Assembly (NCBI GenBank): GCA_034430555.1
Contig: DAOUEM010000600.1
Location: forward strand, 1-9,845
Direction of reading: 5' to 3'
Length of the DNA stretch: 9,845 nt
From: DAOTXK01 sp034430555
Lineage (GTDB): Bacteria; Chloroflexota; Anaerolineae; Aggregatilineales; Ch27
Positions 1-5,644 of this stretch are shown here, piece by piece. A program made the translations under genes and the position numbers. The notes under the pieces were generated by a model. That model was not told the origin of the DNA and made no database searches. It saw nothing but the letters and a program-made list of their open reading frames with translations. Within the stretch, counting starts at the first letter, position 1; every line of letters starts with the position of its first letter.

Positions 1-2
1 TC

Positions 3-689
3 AGCCAGACCGCCCAGCTTCACCTGGGTAACGTGCTCGTGCAGCAGTTCCAGGCCGAGGATGGCGCATTCATCGCCGGCTACGCCGCTGCCGGCGTCAC
101 CTCGACCGGCAAGATGGGCGTATTCGGCGTGAACCAGGATGCGCAGACGGTCGCCATCATGAACGCGTACTACCGTGGCATCCAGCACTACAACGAAGTC
201 CATAGCGCGACGACGACGCTGCTGGGCTGGGACCCGGCCACGGAAGAGGGCTACTTCACTGGCAGCGGAAGCGATAGCGATGTCATGGCGATGGTGTCGC
301 AATTGCTCGCCGAAAGCGCCAACGTCATTCTCCCAATTTCCGGTCCCGCGGCGATGGAACCCATCCGTGAGAACGGCCAGTCTTACGGAATCGGCATGGT
401 GACGGATTGGTCGCGGCTTGATCCCGCCTATGGCAATGTTGTCTTGACCTCGATCCTGTTCCGGGCCGACGACTTTGTCTATGATGTAATCAACGCCCTG
501 GTTGAAGGAAATTTCCAGGGCGGGACGCAGGTCGGCGATCTTGCCAACGAGGGTCTCGACCTGGCACCGATCACCGTTCGTGCGCCTTTGAGCTCGGCCG
601 ATGTCGCCTCCTGGGTGGATGAGCTGAAGCAGGAGGTAAAGACGCTCGAGGACGCCATTCGTACTGGAGCGATCGACACGATGCACTAG
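3..689 (+). CDS. BMP/Med-family ABC transporter substrate-binding protein, C-terminal part
   Basis: The 5' end is cut off by the window; the frame is open from base 3 with no stop, so the GTG at 33 is not likely the true start. About 228 residues remain. The pattern is that of basic-membrane-protein (PF02608) binding proteins: FxAEDGAFIAGYAAA, then TGKMGVFG, then a repeated-fold half with GIQHYNEV, a long helix with MVSQLLAESANVILPISGP, and a late segment VVLTSILFRADDFVYDVI. Known members are lipoproteins that deliver nucleosides or related solutes to an ABC importer. The lipobox and N-terminal half would lie upstream, and the permease and ATPase are not in this window. It ends 135 bases before the cytochrome gene, so it is probably a separate unit. 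The family is fairly sure; the ligand is unknown. Confidence 0.85.
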   Translation, partial: SQTAQLHLGNVLVQQFQAEDGAFIAGYAAAGVTSTGKMGVFGVNQDAQTVAIMNAYYRGIQHYNEVHSATTTLLGWDPATEEGYFTGSGSDSDVMAMVSQLLAESANVILPISGPAAMEPIRENGQSYGIGMVTDWSRLDPAYGNVVLTSILFRADDFVYDVINALVEGNFQGGTQVGDLANEGLDLAPITVRAPLSSADVASWVDELKQEVKTLEDAIRTGAIDTMH

Positions 690-824
690 CGGCGCCTGAC
701 ACGTTTGAAGATGTGCTTCCCGAGAGGCGAATGCGGCGAAAAGCCCACTATCTCCCGGAATATGGAATGATCAGCGGGTTCTGCGATCTGTTCGTTCACG
801 GGCGCGCAGCGCAGGAGGCCATCA

Positions 825-1838
825 ATGACCTCGACCGATGTCGCGGGTTCAATCAGGATATCCATCTCAAGAGGCGTCCGAGCCGTAATCTTGGCCGCCG
901 GGTTTCTGCTCCTGACCGGATGCACCGGGCAAGCCCCCCAGCCTTCGACCAACCCAAGTCCGAACATCCTGCCCACGCGTGTGCCCTCGCCCACGCCGCT
1001 CCCGGATCAAACGGCCTTTCTTACCTCCTGGGAATCCGGGCCGCACGCGCAAACTTATGATCTTGGAAAGGGGCCGAACACCTACTGCTCGCGCTGCCAT
1101 TCGCCCCAGAACTGGGACCCCGCCTCGACGGTCGACCTGCCGCCAAACTGCGTCACCTGTAAATTCGCCACCGATCCCGAGCTCCGGATTGCCACGACGA
1201 TGGATTTCGTATCGGAGGAGGATTGGATCGGGATTGACTGTACCACCTGCCACCAGATGGAGAGAGGCGTTTCACTCCCGGGAATCGCCTGGTTGAACAC
1301 AGTCACCGGCCAATATGAAGCTGTGAACACATCGGACGAGCTGTGCACGAAATGCCACCTGACCACAGCCGGCGTTTCAGCGTCAGGCGGACGGGGTGTC
1401 ACGCATGCTGTCGATACACGCGGCAGCGCACACGCCAACTGGGCCGGTGAATGGCCGCAGGCCGATCGCCCGCAGTACTGCACGGACTGCCATGATCCGC
1501 ACTCGACCGAACCACTGGAGTGCCTGGATTGCCACCAGGACATCCCCGCTTCCACAACGCACGTGATGGGACTCAACGCAGTGATGCTGGACAAGGTCTC
1601 GTGCACGGCCTGCCATGACGCCTCCGGGATGGAGGTCGGGCCGAGCCCCGACGCGGATCAGAACGGGGTCTTCGTGACCGTGGTCAGCGCGGTGGGGCGG
1701 GATGGACAGCAGACGACAATCTACAGTTATTCGCACAGCATCCAGTGGCAGGTCTTGTGCGACCGCTGCCACTTTGCCGGAAACGAGTGGGGGCTGCCGG
1801 TTCTTTCGGCTACGGGGCAGGTAGTGACCGAGGAGTAA
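825..1838 (+). CDS. Octaheme c-type cytochrome lipoprotein with one CxxCK motif
   Basis: A 337-residue exported multiheme cytochrome c. The ATG at 825 is preceded by AGGAGG at 813-818. The N-terminus has basic residues, a hydrophobic stretch (about 20-31) and a lipobox LLTGC with Cys33, followed by a Pro/Ser/Thr-rich linker (34-62), so it is likely membrane-anchored on the outer face of the cytoplasmic membrane. Heme motifs: CSRCH 88-92, CVTCK 109-113, CTTCH 139-143, CTKCH 174-178, CTDCH 219-223, CLDCH 233-237, CTACH 260-264 and CDRCH 312-316. The CVTCK form is seen in NrfA-type nitrite reductases and some octaheme nitrite reductases, where lysine binds the catalytic heme. Here it is the second of eight and the protein is shorter than those enzymes, so it is not a plain NrfA. 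It may be an electron carrier or a novel reductase. No cytochrome maturation genes are nearby. The 690-824 gap upstream shows nothing but the ribosome site. Confidence 0.85.
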   Translation: MTSTDVAGSIRISISRGVRAVILAAGFLLLTGCTGQAPQPSTNPSPNILPTRVPSPTPLPDQTAFLTSWESGPHAQTYDLGKGPNTYCSRCHSPQNWDPASTVDLPPNCVTCKFATDPELRIATTMDFVSEEDWIGIDCTTCHQMERGVSLPGIAWLNTVTGQYEAVNTSDELCTKCHLTTAGVSASGGRGVTHAVDTRGSAHANWAGEWPQADRPQYCTDCHDPHSTEPLECLDCHQDIPASTTHVMGLNAVMLDKVSCTACHDASGMEVGPSPDADQNGVFVTVVSAVGRDGQQTTIYSYSHSIQWQVLCDRCHFAGNEWGLPVLSATGQVVTEE

Positions 1839-1844
1839 TCCGGC

Positions 1845-1930
1845 GTACAGGATGGGCAGGGTAGCCGGGTGTCTGCAAGTATGATCCACAGCGATCGCCG
1901 GTCAGGACTCCCTTCGAACCCATCCTGCAC
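1845..1930. repeat. Long-range inverted repeat between cytochrome and tatA genes
   Basis: CAGGATGGG at 1848-1856 is the exact reverse complement of CCCATCCTG at 1919-1927; one mismatch outward, two more pairs (GT at 1845-1846 with AC at 1929-1930) extend it. The arms enclose 62 bases and the 3' arm ends just before the AGGAG ribosome site of tatA at 1932. It is not followed by a T run, so it does not look like an intrinsic terminator. It could be an RNA fold affecting tatA translation, or chance. Confidence 0.45.
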
Positions 1931-1944
1931 CAGGAGATGATGGT

Positions 1945-2244
1945 ATGCCGATCCGATTGTCCGGGCTGGAGTTCCTGGCTCTGCTGGTGATAATCCTGGT
2001 CCTGTTTGGGCCGGGAAGGTTGAGTAAGATCGCCGGTGAACTGGGAAGGGGAATTCAGGAATGGGATGAAGGGCCAGAAGGCTGTCCTAAGCGGAGACCA
2101 GGAGGAAGCCCCCGAACCGCCCGCAAGGTGGGCACGATGATTAAAGAAATAAAAGCCTATGTTTCCGAGTTGTCGAGCGGATTGAAGGAGGAACTCGATC
2201 TGCTGGATGAGCTCGAGGAGATAAAGAAAGACCTGGAAATCTGA
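1945..2244 (+). CDS. tatA: TatA/TatE-type Sec-independent translocase subunit, apparent frameshift
   Basis: TatA oligomers form the variable pore of the twin-arginine pathway, which exports folded proteins such as Mo/W enzymes. The ATG at 1945 follows AGGAG at 1932-1936. Residues 1-32 show a short N-terminal helix (FLALLVIILVLF), the FGPGRL hinge and the start of the amphipathic helix (AGELGRGI). After about codon 36 the open frame turns into Pro/Gly/Arg-rich sequence (WDEGPEGCPKRRPG) unlike TatA. In the frame starting at 2051 the sequence reads EFRNGMKG, a typical TatA continuation, then an acidic tail ending at TGA 2138-2140. Canonical spacing (LGRxxxEF) would be restored by 8 bases; a second tandem copy of GGGAATTC (2049-2056) gives exactly LGRGIREFRNGMKG. 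So this is a probable 8-base contraction, natural mutation or assembly error. The 99-residue open frame is otherwise a chance fusion with the small ORF at 2137. Confidence 0.7.
   Translation: MPIRLSGLEFLALLVIILVLFGPGRLSKIAGELGRGIQEWDEGPEGCPKRRPGGSPRTARKVGTMIKEIKAYVSELSSGLKEELDLLDELEEIKKDLEI
2137..2244 (+). CDS. Possible small acidic/basic helical protein, 35 residues
   Basis: An ATG at 2137 overlaps, as ATGA, the TGA stop of the restored tatA frame (2138-2140), and AAGGTGG at 2125-2131 could serve as its ribosome site. The product starts MIKEIKAYVSEL and continues as a charged, leucine-rich helix (LKEELDLLDELEEIKKDLEI) with heptad-like leucines, so it may form a coiled coil. It is in the same frame as the 1945 start, and in the sequence as given it is read as the tail of that ORF. 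I do not recognise it. The ATGA coupling and the clear change of composition at 2137 argue that it was a separate cistron or a separately translated tail. Confidence 0.4.
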   Translation: MIKEIKAYVSELSSGLKEELDLLDELEEIKKDLEI

Positions 2245-2291
2245 ACTGCAAACAATCTAATCTCCGAGTTACGGATCCTAAAACCCCCGGG

Positions 2292-2441
2292 TGATGGTTC
2301 CTGTAACCGTGCCTCCCTTGGAGGAGGATTTCCGGCCGGCGCCGTTTGCCGGACTGGAAAAGGGTCTGCCCTGGAAACAGGCAGGCCTCCCGAAACCCTG
2401 CCGGGCAGGGTGGACTTGGAAAGGAGAGACTGGACGCATCA
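2292..2441 (+). promoter_or_regulatory. Structured leader RNA, candidate riboswitch (Moco/Tuco class suspected)
   Basis: The 270-base gap before the ECF operon can fold into a closed multi-stem domain. P1: TGATG 2292-2296 with CATCA 2437-2441, then, past a 2x2 internal loop, TCC 2299-2301 with GGA 2432-2434. Inside: CCTCC 2312-2316 with GGAGG 2320-2324 (or 2323-2327); TCCGGC 2331-2336 with GCCGGA 2348-2353; GTCTG+CCTG (2364-2373, bulged C2369) with CAGG+CAGGC (2378-2386) closed by a GAAA tetraloop; CTCC 2387-2390 with GGAG 2423-2426 enclosing CCCTGC 2396-2401 / GCAGGG 2405-2410. A terminator-like hairpin follows. Known Moco riboswitches are complex, carry a GNRA loop and control molybdopterin and Mo transport genes, which matches the downstream operon. 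I could not match the exact consensus, so the class is inference. It lacks recognisable cobalamin, FMN or TPP signature boxes. Confidence 0.6.
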
Positions 2442-2445
2442 AGCG

Positions 2446-2480
2446 GCTCGCCAGGCTCTCTGCTGGCGAGCTTGTATTTC
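2446..2480 (+). terminator. Intrinsic-terminator-like hairpin in operon leader
   Basis: GCTCGCCAG 2446-2454 pairs perfectly with CTGGCGAGC 2463-2471 over an 8-base loop, with a further G-U pair at 2445/2472, and is followed by the T-rich stretch TTGTATTTCT. It stands only 43 bases before the ATG of the ECF ATPase and only a few bases after the P1 arm of the leader RNA, so it is likely the expression platform that stops or permits transcription of the operon. The T tract is imperfect. Confidence 0.6.
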
Positions 2481-2514
2481 TGAAAGGTCAAAGCCGCCGG
2501 GATGATGAACAACG

Positions 2515-3981
2515 ATGATCCTAATTGAAAACCTGAGTGTGCGCTTCGACAGCGGCGAAGCGCTGCGGGACCTTAATCTTGAAATCCCTTCCGGGCAGTG
2601 CGTACTGGTCACCGGGCCGACGGGCTGCGGGAAGAGCACGCTTGCCCATGTCCTCACCGGGCTCATACCGCATGCCATCCCGGCCCGGGTCAGCGGGAAG
2701 GTGCAGGTCGAAGGTTTGGATGCCATCACCAGCACGGTCGCCCAACTGGCGTGCAGGATCGGCATCGTCTTTCAGAACCCGAGCAGCCAACTCTTCCATC
2801 TGCGGGTTGATGACGAGGTAGCCTTCGGTCCGCGCAACCTGGGCTTGCCTGAGCCGGAAGTGCGCCGCCGGGTGGCATGGGCGCTGGAGACCGTAGGGTT
2901 GGCAGGCATGCCCGCCCACAGACCCAGCACGCTCTCCGGCGGGCAGAAACAGCGGCTGGCGATTGCCTGCGCGCTGGCGATGCAGCCTTCGGTGCTCATT
3001 CTCGATGAGCCAACCGCCTCGCTCGATGTACCCGGCACCCGCCTGCTCATTTCTACGCTGGAGCGGATTCGCAAGGAGTGGGGCCTGACGATCGTGCTCA
3101 TCGAACACCGGCTGGCGGAAGCGCAGCGACTCGTCGACCGGGTCATCATTCTGGATCGCGGCCAAATTGCCGCCGATGGCTTACCCACCGACGTGCTTAC
3201 CAACCGCAGCATCCTGCGCCTGCTGGGTCTGCGCCGGCCGACCGAGGAGCTCCCGGTTGGATGGGGAAACCTGGTTGAGCCGAACGGGCCGGCACCGGAC
3301 GGCGAAACGCCGCTACTCGCGCTCCAGAACGTTCATGCCGGCTATGAAGGCAGCGAAATTTTGCGGGATATCTCGCTAAAGCTGTACCGGGGCGAGTTCG
3401 TCGCCCTGGTCGGCGAGAACGGCGCCGGCAAGTCCACGCTAGCGCTCGTGGCGGCCGGACTGTTGAAACCCGGCGGAGGAAGCGTGATCTTTAACGGCGG
3501 CCGAAATCCGCGCGGTGGGCTGGACGTGGCGCTGCTCTTCCAGAACCCTGCGGACCAGCTGCTGACAGACCGCGTCGATGACGAGGTTGCGCTAGGCCCC
3601 CTAAACTACGGCCTTTTCCAGGAGCAGCTCCACCACCAGACGCTGATCGAAACGGACCTGCTGGAGCTACGCCAGCGCCAGCCTTGCACACTGTCGGCCG
3701 GACAACAGCAGCGCACAGCGCTCGCCGCATGTCTCGCTCTGCGGCCGAAACTGGTCATCCTCGACGAGCCGACGCTTGGGCAGGATTGGGCTCACATGGA
3801 GCAGTTGATGGAATTCATGCAGCAGCTCAATTCGCAGGGTACAGCCGTATTGCTCATCACGCATGACTTTAAAGTCGTTCACCGCTACGCCAAGCGGGTC
3901 ATCCTGCTGGAACACGGCGCTATACAAATCGATGGCCGCCTGCGGAGGCGAGAGCATGACGGGAACGCATACCATGCGTGA
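2515..3981 (+). CDS. ECF transporter ATPase, two ABC domains fused (A-A' type)
   Basis: A 488-residue protein that supplies both ATPase halves of an energy-coupling-factor importer. Domain 1: Walker A GPTGCGKST 34-42, Q-loop in FQNPSSQLF (about 86), signature LSGGQKQR 140-147, Walker B VLILDEP with D164/E165, switch histidine H198. Domain 2: Walker A GENGAGKST 300-308, Q-loop FQNPADQLL, signature LSAGQQQR 393-400 (variant Ala for Gly), Walker B LVILDEP with D417/E418, H450. The FQNPxxQL form is typical of ECF/CbiO ATPases, and both sites look intact. Fused double ATPases occur in some ECF systems (for example YkoD). The ATG at 2515 has only a weak ribosome site (GGGATG near 2499), which suits control by the leader. 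The last 26 bases overlap the methyltransferase gene. Together with the S and T genes below, a full ECF module is present. Confidence 0.92.
   Translation: MILIENLSVRFDSGEALRDLNLEIPSGQCVLVTGPTGCGKSTLAHVLTGLIPHAIPARVSGKVQVEGLDAITSTVAQLACRIGIVFQNPSSQLFHLRVDDEVAFGPRNLGLPEPEVRRRVAWALETVGLAGMPAHRPSTLSGGQKQRLAIACALAMQPSVLILDEPTASLDVPGTRLLISTLERIRKEWGLTIVLIEHRLAEAQRLVDRVIILDRGQIAADGLPTDVLTNRSILRLLGLRRPTEELPVGWGNLVEPNGPAPDGETPLLALQNVHAGYEGSEILRDISLKLYRGEFVALVGENGAGKSTLALVAAGLLKPGGGSVIFNGGRNPRGGLDVALLFQNPADQLLTDRVDDEVALGPLNYGLFQEQLHHQTLIETDLLELRQRQPCTLSAGQQQRTALAACLALRPKLVILDEPTLGQDWAHMEQLMEFMQQLNSQGTAVLLITHDFKVVHRYAKRVILLEHGAIQIDGRLRRREHDGNAYHA
3944..3948 (+). promoter_or_regulatory. Ribosome binding site deciding the methyltransferase start
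   Basis: GGAGG at 3944-3948 lies inside the end of the ATPase gene, seven bases before the ATG at 3956. It favours 3956 over the far upstream in-frame ATG at 3863, which would overlap the ATPase by 119 bases, and over the ATG at 3974. Confidence 0.7.
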
Positions 3982-4558
3982 TCGGGAGTATTGGAATCGG
4001 CGGCATGCGCGCCGTGCTGCTGAAGGACCGCCGCTCCGCCCGCGGTCGCTGGTGACCGACCACAGCTCGTTGCTGCCAGACCTGGGCAGGGCGCTCGACG
4101 CCGCCGCGGGCTTGGCACTGAACGGTCTCTACCTCGCCCGGCACGGCCTCTCGGTCACGGCGGTAGACCTGGCGGAAAGCGGCTTGCAGCTGGCGATGAA
4201 GACCGCCCGGCAGGAGGGCCTCGACTTCCACGCCGTCGTCGCGGATTTGAGCCGGTTCTATCTCCCACCGGAGACCTTCGTCGTGATCGTCAACACCATG
4301 TATCTTGATCGCAGCCTGCTGCCAGGCTACCGTGCAGCACTAAAGCCCGGAGGGCTGCTTTTCTTCGAGAGCTTGTTGGCGGATAGCGCCGGGGAGGACA
4401 GCCATTACGTCCAGGCGGGTGAGATGCGGGCGGCGTTTCCGGATTATTCGACTGAATACGAGGGCAGCCGGTTTTTCACGTCCGGCGAAAGGAGTGAGAT
4501 GCGGCAGACCTATCAAATCATCCTGCGAAAACCGACCAAGCAAGGCGTACAGGCATAG
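3956..4558 (+). CDS. Class I SAM-dependent methyltransferase
   Basis: A 200-residue soluble protein. It opens with MRDREYWNRRHA, a lead-in common to TehB-like and related small-molecule methyltransferases. Motif I is ALDAAAGLALN (46-56), followed by GLYLARHGLSVTAVD with the acidic D71 expected to hold the ribose of SAM. Later come VADLSRFYLP and a motif near NTMYLDRSLLPGYRAALKPGGLLFFES, which fit strands 4 and 5 of the Rossmann-type fold. The usual GxGxN of motif I is GLALN here, so the second glycine is replaced by alanine. The substrate is unknown. It is the second gene of the ECF operon, translationally coupled to the ATPase by a 26-base overlap and followed after 16 bases by the S component, so it probably modifies the imported compound or a product of it. 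That role is inference. Confidence 0.8.
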   Translation: MTGTHTMRDREYWNRRHARRAAEGPPLRPRSLVTDHSSLLPDLGRALDAAAGLALNGLYLARHGLSVTAVDLAESGLQLAMKTARQEGLDFHAVVADLSRFYLPPETFVVIVNTMYLDRSLLPGYRAALKPGGLLFFESLLADSAGEDSHYVQAGEMRAAFPDYSTEYEGSRFFTSGERSEMRQTYQIILRKPTKQGVQA

Positions 4559-4574
4559 GCAAAGAGGTGCGTCG

Positions 4575-5207
4575 ATGCGATTGAAAACACGTGATCTGGT
4601 GCTGCTCGGAATCTTCGGAGCGCTCTGGGGCGGGGTCGAAATCAGCCTGGGCTCTCTCTTTCACACGCTCAATATTCCGATGACCGGTATGCTGTTGAGT
4701 GCGATCGGGCTGATGGTTGTACTCGTCGGTCGTTACTACGTGCCCCGGATGGGCTCAACTTTCTTCCTGGGGGTGGTGGCCGCGCTGCTGAAGATGCTGA
4801 GTCTGGGCGGGATCGTCATCTGGCCCATGATCGCCATCTTGACGGAAGCGCTGGTGGCGGAAATCGTCCTGTCTCTGTTCCGCAAACCCAGCCGTATGAG
4901 TTTTCTCGTAGCCGGATCGCTGGGCGTTATGTACACCATCATCCATCCCTTCTTCTCCCAGGGCCTGCTGGCCGGCCAGGGTGTGCTCTTCGTCTGGGAA
5001 CTTTTAGTTGAGCGCGGCCTGCAGATATTCGGGCTGTCGATGGCTACGGCATGGGTCATTGTCGCCCTCTATGCCCTGCTGCACCTGGTGACCGGCCTGG
5101 TGGCAGGCTGGCTGGCCTGGGAGATCGCCGGCGTACTCAAAGGCCGCCTAAACCGCAGTCCGATGGAACACCCATCTGAACCCAATCCGAATCAGGAGGC
5201 GAAGTGA
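4575..5207 (+). CDS. Predicted ECF transporter S component, substrate-binding membrane protein
   Basis: A 210-residue, strongly hydrophobic protein with about six membrane segments (for example LVLLGIFGALWGGVEISLG at the start, MLLSAIGLMVVLVG, FFLGVVAALLKML, a late VIVALYALLHLVTG segment). The ATG at 4575 follows AGAGGTG at about 4563-4569; the open frame runs further upstream but overlaps the methyltransferase. S components bind the substrate within the membrane and are small, six-helix proteins with little sequence conservation, which fits in size and place between the ATPase and T genes. I do not recognise it as BioY, ThiT, RibU, FolT, PanT or another named S family. Its stop overlaps the next gene's possible GTG start (GTGA, 5204-5207). 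The membrane-protein call is sure; S component is by context; the substrate is open. Confidence 0.72.
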   Translation: MRLKTRDLVLLGIFGALWGGVEISLGSLFHTLNIPMTGMLLSAIGLMVVLVGRYYVPRMGSTFFLGVVAALLKMLSLGGIVIWPMIAILTEALVAEIVLSLFRKPSRMSFLVAGSLGVMYTIIHPFFSQGLLAGQGVLFVWELLVERGLQIFGLSMATAWVIVALYALLHLVTGLVAGWLAWEIAGVLKGRLNRSPMEHPSEPNPNQEAK

Positions 5208-5644
5208 ACATGTTGAAACGTACTCTCCTGCTGCTTGTCCTACTGCTGGCCGCCTGCACATCGAGCCCGGCGGCGGAGGTCACGAAGCTGGTCATCACTG
5301 GTGACCAGCCGGAAGAAACGTTCACGCTCGCGCAGCTGCAAGCGCTGCCCGCGACCACGGCCTCGTTCAACGGGGCGGACTATACCGGGGTCGTGCTGAA
5401 AATCCTGCTTGAGCAGGCCGGCTACGATTCGGCCGCGATCAGCGCGGTCGAGGCGGTAGCCACGGACGGCTACAGCGTGAAATACGACCGGGCGCTCGCC
5501 CTGCAGGACAACTCCCTGGTGGCGTATGCCCTGGCGGGAGGCGGCTCGCTCAGCACCGAAGACGGCACCTTCCGCATGGTGCTGCCTGACCAGGAAGGCA
5601 AGCTGAACGTGCGCATGCTGGCTGAGCTGCATGTCAACCCGTGA
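5204..5644 (+). CDS. Small lipoprotein with sulfite-oxidase-type molybdopterin-binding fold
   Basis: A 146-residue exported protein: MNMLKRT, a run of leucines, and lipobox LLAAC with Cys18. The mature part resembles the C-terminal part of the oxidoreductase molybdopterin-binding (SUOX-fold) domain: LVITGDQPEETFTLAQLQALP, then YTGVVLKILLEQAGY (60-74), TDGYSVKY (87-94), a DNSLVAYALAGGG segment and DGTFRMVLPDQEG. The full enzymes bind Moco and use a cysteine Mo ligand; this protein has no cysteine besides the lipid one, so it is probably not an enzyme. AGGAGG at 5194-5199 could serve GTG 5204 (spacing 4) or ATG 5210 (spacing 10), in the same frame. It is sandwiched between the S and T genes with 4-base overlaps on both sides, which suggests it is an extracytoplasmic part of the transporter, perhaps a ligand receptor. 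That role is inference. Confidence 0.8.
   Translation: MNMLKRTLLLLVLLLAACTSSPAAEVTKLVITGDQPEETFTLAQLQALPATTASFNGADYTGVVLKILLEQAGYDSAAISAVEAVATDGYSVKYDRALALQDNSLVAYALAGGGSLSTEDGTFRMVLPDQEGKLNVRMLAELHVNP

Noticed and set aside
713..1060. Plus-strand open frame of 115 codons overlapping the cytochrome start
   Set aside because: Out of frame with the clear cytochrome gene, which has a lipobox, heme motifs and a strong ribosome site.
1149..1163. CVTCK as a simple sequencing error for CVTCH
   Set aside because: AAA differs from CAC or CAT at two positions and the CxxCK form is a known functional variant, so an error is less likely, though homologue comparison would settle it.
2245..2514. Cobalamin, FMN or TPP riboswitch
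   Set aside because: I looked for the B12 box, the FMN element core and the TPP CUGAGA box and saw none of them in the right arrangement.
2291..2518. Open frame of 75 codons before the ECF ATPase
   Set aside because: It overlaps the structured leader and terminator-like hairpin, has no ribosome site and no family-like pattern; the stems explain the sequence better.
2521..3165. Minus-strand open frame opposite the ATPase
   Set aside because: Shadow of the ABC domain in the opposite strand, with no recognisable protein pattern.
3863..3955. Longer N-terminus for the methyltransferase from the ATG at 3863
   Set aside because: It would overlap the conserved end of the ATPase domain by 119 bases, while 3956 has a good GGAGG site and a family-like N-terminus.
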